The notes: generated from the sequence alone by a model not told the origin. Numbered from the stretch's first letter, positions 1-4,670 are shown. The stretch: DNA of 6,135 nucleotides from Bacillota bacterium (GCA_021793745.1 JAJYSD010000089.1:1-6135); one strand, 5' to 3'. Program-made: numbers and translations.

Positions 1-11
1 CCAATTCATAT

Positions 12-85
12 GGGGGCATAGCCAAGTGGTAAGGCACGGGACTGCAAATCCCTTATCCCCGGTTCGAATCCGGGTGCCCCCTCCA
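12..85 (+). tRNA. tRNA-Cys (anticodon GCA), CCA encoded
   Basis: The sequence folds as a complete cloverleaf. The acceptor stem is GGGGGCA (12-18) with TGCCCCC (75-81), the D stem is GCC (21-23) with GGC (33-35), and the T arm is CCCGG-TTCGAAT-CCGGG (58-74). The anticodon loop CTGCAAA (42-48) places GCA at 44-46, which reads the Cys codons UGC and UGU. The discriminator base is U82, as expected for tRNA-Cys, and CCA is encoded at 83-85. One oddity is that the outermost anticodon-stem pair (C37 with T53) is a mismatch, leaving four good pairs. The first three bases of the window are also CCA, which may be the end of a preceding tRNA in a cluster; this cannot be verified here. Confidence 0.97.
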
Positions 86-101
86 AAACGACTGTAGCGA
101 T

Positions 102-131
102 ACCCCTGGATGCAGGGTTCTTTTTTATTTT
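102..131 (+). terminator. Rho-independent terminator after tRNA-Cys
   Basis: CCCTG (104-108) pairs with CAGGG (113-117) around a GATG loop. An A102-T118 pair is possible if C103 is bulged. The stem is followed by a long T-rich tract (118-131, TTC then six T, A, four T). It lies 17 bases after the tRNA CCA. The stem is short but the T tract is strong. Confidence 0.65.
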
Positions 132-134
132 CTC

Positions 135-153
135 CGAGGGAAAAATTCCCTCG
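135..153. repeat. Perfect inverted repeat (8-bp arms)
   Basis: CGAGGGAA (135-142) and TTCCCTCG (146-153) are exact reverse complements separated by AAA. No T tract follows on either strand, so it is not an obvious terminator. It lies between the tRNA terminator and the candidate -35 of the adaptor gene, where it could be a protein-binding palindrome or an RNA hairpin. The function is unknown. Confidence 0.5.
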
Positions 154-171
154 ATACTCCGGGTGAAAAAG

Positions 172-200
172 TGGACAGCCTTGGTGTATCCTTTTATTAA
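172..200 (+). promoter_or_regulatory. Candidate sigma-A promoter for the MecA-family gene
   Basis: The -35 TGGACA (172-177, five of six consensus bases) is separated by exactly 17 bases from the -10 TATTAA (195-200, four of six). Transcription would begin near 207, leaving a leader of about 85 bases before the ATG at 292. This is the best match in the interval between the tRNA terminator and the gene. Confidence 0.5.
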
Positions 201-237
201 AGGAAGAAAAATAGGAAATCGGATGCGGAACGAAAGG

Positions 238-273
238 GGAGATCCTCTCATACGCTGTAGTGAAGAGGTCTCC
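238..273 (+). promoter_or_regulatory. Leader hairpin just upstream of the adaptor gene's ribosome binding site
   Basis: GGAGA (238-242) plus CCTCT (244-248), with T243 bulged, pairs with AGAGG (264-268) and TCTCC (269-273), giving a ten-pair stem with a 15-base loop. The stem ends four bases before the Shine-Dalgarno core AGGAGG (278-283). T243-C247 could instead pair with GAGGA (277-281) inside the Shine-Dalgarno region, so two mutually exclusive folds are possible. The pairing is visible in the sequence; any regulatory role is inference. Confidence 0.4.
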
Positions 274-291
274 AGCGAGGAGGGGTAAGCC

Positions 292-879
292 ATGCGTGTC
301 GAGCGATTGGGTCGGGATAAAATCCGCTTCTACCTCTCGATGGATGACCTGGTGGAACGCGGTATTGAAAAGGAGGACATGTGGCAAGACATCCCGAAAG
401 TACACGAACTCTTCAACGAAATGATGGAGCAGGCGTATCGGGAATTGGGTTTTGAGATTGCAGGACCCGTTGCGGTGGAAGTGTTTGCTCTTCCGGCTCA
501 GGGAATGGTCGTCATCGTCACGCGGGGGCGTCCGTCTGCCCACTCCGAGGAGTTCGACGATGAAGACATCTACGAACTGGAGGTTACCTTGGAGGAAAGC
601 GATCAGATCATCTTCCGGTTTGCCGATTTCGAGGACCTCGTACAAGCGGCGATACGCATGCACCCACTCGTGGAGCGTGAAGGAAAGGTTTATGCCTATC
701 AGGGACAATATTTCCTGGTCTTTGATGAGGATGTAAAAACCAAGAATTTGGACGCCTTAGTGGCGATTCTTTCCGAATACGGGGAAGCTTCTACGCTGAC
801 CGAACATGTGTTGATGGAATACGGGACCCAGGTTTTGGGGGAAGATGCCGTTCACCGGCTCGTTCAATATTTCTCCTGA
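292..879 (+). CDS. mecB: MecA-family ClpC adaptor protein (YpbH/MecB-like)
   Basis: This is a 195-residue acidic protein of the MecA family, cytosolic adaptors that deliver substrates to the AAA+ unfoldase ClpC for ClpP degradation. In B. subtilis, MecA targets the competence factor ComK. The N-terminal domain (about 1-80) carries MRVERL, the DDLVERGI segment and LPAQGMVVIVT (68-78). An acidic linker follows (85-104), then a C-terminal domain (about 105-195) with FRFADFEDLVQ and EYG motifs, the part that contacts ClpC in the family. The length matches B. subtilis YpbH (about 194) better than MecA (about 218). The AQGMVVIVT stretch and the position upstream of glutamate dehydrogenase and ypdA also point to YpbH. 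A perfect AGGAGG (278-283), 8 bases before ATG, supports the start. The gene converges on the deacetylase gene. Family confidence is high; the MecA versus YpbH assignment is less certain. Confidence 0.92.
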   Translation: MRVERLGRDKIRFYLSMDDLVERGIEKEDMWQDIPKVHELFNEMMEQAYRELGFEIAGPVAVEVFALPAQGMVVIVTRGRPSAHSEEFDDEDIYELEVTLEESDQIIFRFADFEDLVQAAIRMHPLVEREGKVYAYQGQYFLVFDEDVKTKNLDALVAILSEYGEASTLTEHVLMEYGTQVLGEDAVHRLVQYFS

Positions 880-885
880 TCAGAA

Positions 886-907
886 AGCCGCGCCATGGGG
901 CGCGGTT
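886..907. terminator. Shared hairpin terminator between convergent genes
   Basis: CCGCGCC (888-894) pairs with GGCGCGG (899-905) across an ATGG loop. The stem can be extended by G887-T906 and A886-T907. Plus-strand readout continues TTATAT and minus-strand readout CTTTCTG, so T tracts are weak both ways. It lies 8 bases after the adaptor stop and overlaps the TAA stop (906-908) of the minus-strand gene, so it probably serves both. Confidence 0.6.
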
Positions 908-1640
908 ATATGATTTCCGATCGAAACCAGTCATCGGAGCGGGTCGTCCCGCGAACGGGCTGTCCCCTGTGGATGACCAGTTGGAAATATTCCTTTCGCC
1001 GGAGCTGTTCCAGCTTTCCTTCGAGGACGCCGGGAAATACGCGCTCGATGGAGGCTTTCTGGGTCCGGTGTTGACGGAGCGCTTCGGCGATGCGCCGCCG
1101 ATAAGGGGTCACATCGATCGCTGCGGTGATCTGCTCGTCGTCGGTTGCGTGAACCGGACGCGGCATTGTGCGGGTGACCGATTTCGGAATGGCGACGTAG
1201 TACAGGGAGGTGAATGCCCTCCGATCGCTCTCCAATACGGCCTGCAGCGCGGCTTTTTGAATTGCCCGGTGATCCGGATGGCCGGAGATTCCGTGGGGCG
1301 GAAAGGTGATGATCACATCGGGTTTGATGCTTTCTATGACGGAACCGATATCCCTGGACAGCATCCCCTCCGGCAGGTCCTTCAGCCGACCGTCCCCGTG
1401 ATCCCGGAGAATGATGCGATCCAATCCCAAGATTTCGCCGGCCCGTTTCAATTCTTCAGTCCGGACGTCTCCCAGCTCTTCCGGTGCGCAAACCCCTGCG
1501 GTTTTCCCCGCTTCGCCCCGGGTGGCGCAGTAGAGTACGAGACGGGTATTCCCTTGATCGGCGTATCGGGCGATGGAACCGCCGCAGGTGAAGGTTTCGT
1601 CATCGGGATGGGCAAAGGCGAACAATACGGTACGGGACAT
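906..1640 (-). CDS. PIG-L/LmbE-family zinc-dependent deacetylase (BshB-like)
   Basis: This 244-residue protein belongs to the PIG-L/LmbE family, metal-dependent N-deacetylases acting on N-acetylglucosaminyl compounds. The AHPDDE motif (residues 10-15) supplies family zinc ligands His11 and Asp14 and the general base Asp13. HPDH (121-124) supplies the third ligand (His124) and a catalytic His121. GG (20-21) and the central IITFPPHG segment also fit. Members include BshB1/BshB2 (bacillithiol synthesis), MshB and Mca (mycothiol). Because a bacillithiol-disulfide reductase is encoded nearby, a thiol-related role is plausible, but substrate cannot be read from sequence and other glycan substrates are possible. 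An upstream in-frame ATG at 1700 would add 20 residues. The ATG at 1640 is preferred because a strong GGAGAGGAGG lies just before it and the AHPDDE motif then falls at the usual position near the N terminus. Confidence 0.88.
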   Translation of the reverse strand: MSRTVLFAFAHPDDETFTCGGSIARYADQGNTRLVLYCATRGEAGKTAGVCAPEELGDVRTEELKRAGEILGLDRIILRDHGDGRLKDLPEGMLSRDIGSVIESIKPDVIITFPPHGISGHPDHRAIQKAALQAVLESDRRAFTSLYYVAIPKSVTRTMPRPVHATDDEQITAAIDVTPYRRRIAEALRQHRTQKASIERVFPGVLEGKLEQLRRKEYFQLVIHRGQPVRGTTRSDDWFRSEII

Positions 1641-1646
1641 GAAAGG

Positions 1647-1656
1647 CCTCCTCTCC
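1647..1656 (-). promoter_or_regulatory. Ribosome binding site that fixes the deacetylase start
   Basis: Read on the minus strand, this is GGAGAGGAGG, ending 6 bases before the ATG at 1640-1638. The alternative upstream ATG at 1700 has no comparable site, so the shorter protein is favoured. Confidence 0.8.
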
Positions 1657-1702
1657 GAAACGGCATACGAGGTGACGTGCCATTTCTCCATTTCCAACAA
1701 TC

Positions 1703-1708
1703 ATTATA
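1703..1708 (-). promoter_or_regulatory. Candidate -10 box for the deacetylase gene
   Basis: The minus strand reads a perfect TATAAT here, 62 bases upstream of the ATG at 1640. The -35 region expected around 1726-1732 matches the consensus poorly and overlaps the palindrome at 1729-1744, so this may be a weak or activator-dependent promoter. Confidence 0.45.
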
Positions 1709-1728
1709 CTCTACTTCCCTTCAGGCAG

Positions 1729-1744
1729 TGTTCTTTTTTGAACA
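1729..1744. promoter_or_regulatory. Palindrome TGTTC-N6-GAACA between divergent genes
   Basis: TGTTC (1729-1733) and GAACA (1740-1744) are perfect inverted repeats around six T. The palindrome overlaps a TTGAAC -35-like hexamer (1738-1743) facing glutamate dehydrogenase and the expected -35 region of the deacetylase promoter. Its position suits a shared operator. No regulator can be named from sequence. Confidence 0.35.
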
Positions 1745-1766
1745 ACTGGTGTATACTTGGTAATGG
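1738..1766 (+). promoter_or_regulatory. Candidate promoter region for glutamate dehydrogenase
   Basis: TTGAAC (1738-1743, four of six) lies 17 bases before TAATGG (1761-1766, poor). TATACT (1752-1757, five of six) is a better -10 but lacks a good -35 at the right distance. TATATT (1781-1786) is too close to the ribosome binding site to serve. The promoter is probably in this interval, but its exact elements are uncertain. Confidence 0.3.
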
Positions 1767-1802
1767 ACTGATTGGGATCATATATTTTGGGGTGGTTAAA
1801 AG

Positions 1803-3089
1803 ATGGCACAGCAAACGGAAGAAACCGAAAAACAGGCGCTTCCGGAAAGTGAAGAGACGGATGTCCTCGCATCGACGCAGACGGTGATCAAGCGGGCACT
1901 CGATAAATTGGGTTATCCCGAGCACGTGTATGAATTGCTGAAGGAGCCGCTGCGGACATTGACGGTTCGCATCCCCGTCCGCATGGACGACGGCAGCGTC
2001 AAGGTGTTCACCGGCTACCGGGCGCAACACAACGATGCGGTGGGTCCCACCAAAGGAGGCGTACGGTTTCATCCGGATGTTACTGAAGATGAAGTGAAAG
2101 CGCTTGCAATTTGGATGAGCATCAAAGCGGGAATTGTGGACTTGCCCTACGGCGGGGGCAAGGGGGGGATCGTCTGCGATCCGCGCCAGTTGTCTTTCCG
2201 CGAGCTGGAGCGGCTGTCCCGGGGCTATGTCCGGGCCATCAGCCAGATTGTCGGACCGACCAAGGATATTCCTGCCCCGGACGTGTTTACCAACTCGCAG
2301 ATCATGGCATGGATGCTGGATGAATACAGTCGGATCCGAGAGTTTGATTCCCCGGCGTTCATTACCGGAAAGCCGCTGGTGTTGGGCGGTTCCCGGGGGC
2401 GTGAAACCGCCACGGCCAAAGGGGTCACCATCATGATTCGAGAGGCGGCCAAGCGTCGGAACCTGGATCTGAAGGATGCAAGGGTGGTCATCCAAGGATT
2501 CGGCAATGCCGGCAGCTTCCTGGCGAAGTTTATGAGCGATGCGGGTGCCAAGGTAATCGGCATTTCCGACGTGTACGGCGGCTTGTATGACGAAAACGGC
2601 TTGGATATCGATTATTTGTTGGATCGCAGGGACTCCTTCGGAACGGTGACCCGCCTCTTTAAGGATACCATTACCAACCAGGAGCTGCTGGAGCTGGATT
2701 GTGACATTCTCGTCCCGGCTGCCGTATCCAACCAAATCACCGCCGCCAATGCGCATCGCATCCGGGCGGATATCCTGGTGGAGGCGGCCAACGGGCCGAC
2801 GACCCTGGAGGCGACCCGCATCTTGAGCGAACGGGGGATTCTGCTGGTGCCGGATGTGTTGGCCAGCGCCGGCGGGGTTACCGTTTCCTACTTTGAGTGG
2901 GTTCAAAACAACCAGGGGTATTATTGGTCGGAGGAAGAAGTGGAGCGCAAGCTGGAAGAGACCATGGTCAGTGCTTTTGATAACGTATACAACCTGGCCC
3001 GTTCGCGGAATGTGGACATGCGGTTGGCCGCCTACATGGTCGGCGTTCGCAAAATGGCGGAGGCCTCCCGCTTTCGCGGTTGGGCATAG
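1803..3089 (+). CDS. gudB: Glutamate dehydrogenase (GudB/RocG type, likely NAD-dependent)
   Basis: This 428-residue enzyme catalyses oxidative deamination of glutamate to 2-oxoglutarate and ammonium in the cytosol; the family enzyme is a hexamer. It matches B. subtilis GudB/RocG (about 424-427) over its whole length. By family alignment the substrate lysines are Lys84 (GPTKGG) and Lys108, the catalytic lysine is Lys120 (PYGGGKGG), the catalytic aspartate is Asp160 (PAPD), and Ser362 lies in GGVTVS. The Rossmann motif GFGNAG (232-237) with acidic Asp256 after the next strand suggests NAD preference. In B. subtilis 168, gudB is cryptic because a 9-base repeat doubles a VKA tripeptide; here VKA (98-100) occurs once, so the enzyme should be active. 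GGGGTGG (1789-1795) lies 7 bases before ATG. A cre-like site lies in the coding region. Whether it is functionally GudB or RocG is not settled; synteny favours GudB. Confidence 0.95.
   Translation: MAQQTEETEKQALPESEETDVLASTQTVIKRALDKLGYPEHVYELLKEPLRTLTVRIPVRMDDGSVKVFTGYRAQHNDAVGPTKGGVRFHPDVTEDEVKALAIWMSIKAGIVDLPYGGGKGGIVCDPRQLSFRELERLSRGYVRAISQIVGPTKDIPAPDVFTNSQIMAWMLDEYSRIREFDSPAFITGKPLVLGGSRGRETATAKGVTIMIREAAKRRNLDLKDARVVIQGFGNAGSFLAKFMSDAGAKVIGISDVYGGLYDENGLDIDYLLDRRDSFGTVTRLFKDTITNQELLELDCDILVPAAVSNQITAANAHRIRADILVEAANGPTTLEATRILSERGILLVPDVLASAGGVTVSYFEWVQNNQGYYWSEEEVERKLEETMVSAFDNVYNLARSRNVDMRLAAYMVGVRKMAEASRFRGWA
2095..2108 (+). promoter_or_regulatory. CcpA cre-like site inside the glutamate dehydrogenase gene
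   Basis: TGAAAGCGCTTGCA matches every position of the published cre consensus TGWAARCGYTWNCW, with the palindromic core AAGCGCTT. It begins 292 bases after the first base of the start codon. CcpA bound at an intragenic cre can block elongation, and glutamate dehydrogenase synthesis (rocG) is under carbon catabolite control in B. subtilis. The site also encodes conserved residues, so chance is possible. Confidence 0.4.
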
Positions 3090-3095
3090 TTGGGT

Positions 3096-3101
3096 TATAA
3101 T
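3096..3101 (+). promoter_or_regulatory. TATAAT hexamer, possible -10 for bdr
   Basis: A perfect TATAAT lies 6 bases after the glutamate dehydrogenase stop. The hexamer 17 bases upstream (3073-3078, TTCGCG) is a poor -35. If used, the transcript would start near 3108 and run through both hairpins before bdr. Confidence 0.25.
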
Positions 3102-3111
3102 AAATCCGGGG

Positions 3112-3127
3112 CGTCCCGCCCGGGACG
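3112..3127. promoter_or_regulatory. GC-rich hairpin after glutamate dehydrogenase
   Basis: CGTCCC (3112-3117) pairs with GGGACG (3122-3127) around a four-base GCCC loop. Only TCATTT follows, so it is a weak terminator by itself. It precedes the stronger terminator at 3139-3168 and could be part of a tandem terminator or of the bdr leader. Confidence 0.45.
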
Positions 3128-3138
3128 TCATTTCCCAG

Positions 3139-3168
3139 AAAAAGCACCCTGTTTTAAGGGTGTTTTTT
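3139..3168. terminator. Rho-independent terminator between gudB and bdr
   Basis: CACCCT (3145-3150) pairs with AGGGTG (3157-3162) over a GTTTTA loop, followed by six T (3163-3168). An A-tract upstream (3139-3143) pairs with the T-tract and would make the site active in both directions. It ends only 10 bases before the bdr Shine-Dalgarno, leaving no room for a separate downstream promoter. Confidence 0.8.
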
Positions 3169-3190
3169 CTGTGGCGATGGAGGGATATCG

Positions 3191-4183
3191 ATGTACGATC
3201 CAATTATTGTCGGTGCCGGACCCTGTGGATTGTCGGCGGCGATCGAAGCGAAAAAACGGGGGATGAATCCCCTGGTGATCGAAAAGGGTTGCCTGGTCAA
3301 TTCGATTTATCATTTTCCGACCAACATGCAATTTTTCAGTACGCCGGAACTGTTGGAGATCGGTGGAATTCCCTTTGTCACCGCCGGGGAAAAGCCGGTT
3401 CGCACGGAAGCGTTGAATTATTACCGGGCGGTGACGAAAAAGTACGCGTTGAAGGTACACACCTATGAAAAGGTGATCCGGGCGGAAAAGACGGAGGACG
3501 GTTTCTCCGTATTCACCGAAACGAGAGACGGCGGGGAAAACCGCTATCAAGCCCCTCATCTCGTCATAGCCACCGGCTATTATGACAATCCCAACCGAAT
3601 GGACATTCCCGGCGAGGATTTGCCGAAGGTCCATCATTATTTCCGCGAGGCACATCCGTACGCCGATATGGAGGTGCTGGTGATCGGCGGAAAAAACTCC
3701 GCCGTGGAAGCGGCGCTGGAGCTCCATCGGGTTGGAGCCCGGGTGACGATGGCTTACCGCCGGGGTGCTTTTACGGAGAGTGTGAAGGCGTGGGTGAAAC
3801 CGGTGATTGAAAGCGCCATTAATAAGGGGTGGGTTCGCATGTATTGGAATACGGAAGTGAAAGAGATCCACCCGGACTACGTGGTGCTGGAGCAGGAGGG
3901 GCGCGCATTTACCCTTCCCAACGATGTGGTGTTTGCCATGACCGGATACCGGCCGGATTTTTCGATACTCCAGCGGTTGGGCGTCTCGATCGATCCGGAG
4001 ACGGGAGCGCCGGTTCATGATCCGGATACGATGGAAACCGATGTTCCGGGATTATACATCGCCGGTGTGATCGCCGCCGGACACGACGCCAATTCGATTT
4101 TCATCGAAAACGGACGCTTTCACGGGGAAAGGATCGCTCAGCATTTGGAGGCGGGACAATCGAGCAAGGGGAATCCATATTAA
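3191..4183 (+). CDS. bdr: YpdA-family bacillithiol-disulfide reductase (Bdr)
   Basis: This 330-residue cytosolic FAD- and NADPH-dependent oxidoreductase probably reduces oxidised bacillithiol disulfide (BSSB) to bacillithiol, completing the thiol redox cycle. The FAD motif is GAGPCG (8-13). Its embedded Cys12 corresponds to Cys14 of S. aureus YpdA, reported as the active-site cysteine. It lacks the CxxC pair of thioredoxin reductases. The second nucleotide-binding motif GGKNSA (166-171) is the YpdA form of the NADPH site. ATGYY (127-131), YRRG (189-192) and the C-terminal AGVIAAG with IFIENG (291-308) also match. The length is close to B. subtilis YpdA (about 324). GGAGGG (3179-3184) lies 6 bases before ATG. 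It follows glutamate dehydrogenase, as ypdA follows gudB in B. subtilis, but a terminator separates them. The 44-base gap to the small downstream ORF suggests co-transcription. Confidence 0.93.
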   Translation: MYDPIIVGAGPCGLSAAIEAKKRGMNPLVIEKGCLVNSIYHFPTNMQFFSTPELLEIGGIPFVTAGEKPVRTEALNYYRAVTKKYALKVHTYEKVIRAEKTEDGFSVFTETRDGGENRYQAPHLVIATGYYDNPNRMDIPGEDLPKVHHYFREAHPYADMEVLVIGGKNSAVEAALELHRVGARVTMAYRRGAFTESVKAWVKPVIESAINKGWVRMYWNTEVKEIHPDYVVLEQEGRAFTLPNDVVFAMTGYRPDFSILQRLGVSIDPETGAPVHDPDTMETDVPGLYIAGVIAAGHDANSIFIENGRFHGERIAQHLEAGQSSKGNPY

Positions 4184-4216
4184 ATCGGACTTGTTTCGTC
4201 AAAACTAAACGATGTC

Positions 4217-4224
4217 GAGAGGAG
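4217..4224 (+). promoter_or_regulatory. Ribosome binding site choosing between two starts of the small ORF
   Basis: GAGAGGAG ends 3 bases before ATG 4228 but 9 bases before ATG 4234. The first spacing is too tight and the second is near normal, so the second ATG is preferred. Confidence 0.65.
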
Positions 4225-4233
4225 CGGATGCAC

Positions 4234-4422
4234 ATGACGATTCTGCGGAAGGAGGGGGAAGGAAGTTTGCGGAATCGCTATCTTGTAAAGATCCGTTGCA
4301 GAAAGTGCGGTGAGCAGTTCATACTGAAAGGTCAGATGCGCAAGGGGCAGGTGGATACGGGATTTAAGCGATGCCTTTGCGACAACGAAGAAGACTTCGA
4401 CATTACGATGGAGAAGGTGTAA
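4234..4422 (+). CDS. Small conserved-looking protein with CxxC and CxC cysteine pairs, function unknown
   Basis: I do not recognise this 62-residue product (64 if the upstream ATG at 4228 is used). It is soluble-looking, with no membrane segment or signal peptide. Cysteines at 22 and 25 (RCRKCG) and at 47 and 49 (CLC) give the pattern C-x2-C-x21-C-x-C, which could form a small zinc-ribbon-like site. The N-terminal half is basic and the tail acidic (DNEEDFD). A good Shine-Dalgarno, in-frame stop and strong terminator downstream support it being a real gene. It lies 50 bases after bdr on the same strand, so it may share that transcript. Other readings are a metal-binding or redox-sensing peptide linked to thiol metabolism, or an unrelated lineage-specific protein. 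Confidence 0.65.
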   Translation: MTILRKEGEGSLRNRYLVKIRCRKCGEQFILKGQMRKGQVDTGFKRCLCDNEEDFDITMEKV

Positions 4423-4447
4423 TCCGGGTTGATATTTCCTCCGGGAG

Positions 4448-4490
4448 CGCGGCGTCCTTTTCAGTTTCCTGGTCGCGTTGCCGCGCCGCG
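4448..4490. repeat. GC-rich inverted repeat in the spacer after the small ORF
   Basis: CGCGGCG (4448-4454) and CGCCGCG (4484-4490) are reverse complements 29 bases apart, with a smaller CGCG-TTGC-CGCG hairpin (4474-4485) overlapping the second arm. No T tract follows. It may stabilise the transcript 3' end upstream of the terminator, or be chance in GC-rich DNA. Confidence 0.25.
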
Positions 4491-4514
4491 AAATAATCCT
4501 TCCTTCCGACACCT

Positions 4515-4541
4515 AGCCGGGTTTTCCCGGCTTTTTTTCTT
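4515..4541 (+). terminator. Strong Rho-independent terminator before ypeB
   Basis: AGCCGGG (4515-4521) pairs perfectly with CCCGGCT (4526-4532) over a TTTT loop. The last T of the stem begins a run of seven T (4532-4538), followed by CTT. It should end the bdr/small-ORF transcript, separating it from ypeB. Confidence 0.92.
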
Positions 4542-4542
4542 T

Positions 4543-4572
4543 GCATAATCCGGGTTCACGGCGCTCAGACTA
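4543..4572 (+). promoter_or_regulatory. Candidate sigma-G (forespore) promoter for ypeB
   Basis: GCATA (4543-4547) matches the sigma-G -35 consensus GHATR at all positions. Exactly 18 bases later, CAGACTA (4566-4572) matches the -10 CATNHTA except for one base (G for T). It lies just after the terminator and about 100 bases before the ypeB start. The B. subtilis sleB-ypeB operon is expressed in the forespore under sigma-G, so the position and type agree. Confidence 0.55.
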
Positions 4573-4618
4573 TTTCTTGAATCAACCCGCGGAGACGGAA
4601 GAACCGGACTGCGGAGAA

Positions 4619-4650
4619 AAGGTTGGCGGTGACAGTGTTTGCCCAACCTT
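4619..4650 (+). promoter_or_regulatory. Leader hairpin upstream of ypeB
   Basis: AAGGTTGG (4619-4626) pairs perfectly with CCAACCTT (4643-4650) around a 16-base loop. It ends six bases before the ribosome binding site AGGAG (4657-4661). There is no T tract, so it is not a terminator. It could be an operator palindrome or an mRNA stabilising structure. Confidence 0.45.
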
Positions 4651-4655
4651 GAATG

Positions 4656-4661
4656 AAGGAG
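4656..4661 (+). promoter_or_regulatory. Ribosome binding site supporting the GTG start of ypeB
   Basis: AAGGAG lies 9 bases before the GTG at 4671. No ATG nearby would keep the N-terminal membrane segment intact, so this site decides the unusual start codon. Confidence 0.8.
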
Positions 4662-4670
4662 TGAGCAGTC

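Noticed and set aside
6..293. Minus-strand 95-residue reading frame ending in a GFEPGIRDLQSRALPLGYAP-like peptide
   Set aside because: The C-terminal part is the antisense of tRNA-Cys, a well-known false protein in annotations. The rest covers the terminator, promoter and leader of the adaptor gene.
969..1763. Plus-strand 264-residue reading frame opposite the deacetylase gene
   Set aside because: It is the antisense of a clear PIG-L gene with intact catalytic motifs. It has no recognisable domain and arises from GC-rich codon bias.
1704..3203. Minus-strand 499-residue reading frame opposite glutamate dehydrogenase
   Set aside because: It is long, but entirely antisense to a full-length conserved enzyme. 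The composition is typical of a shadow frame (many His, Gln, Arg), and no family is recognisable.
3128..4018. Minus-strand 296-residue reading frame opposite bdr
   Set aside because: It is a shadow of the conserved reductase. It begins within the terminator region and has no recognisable domain.
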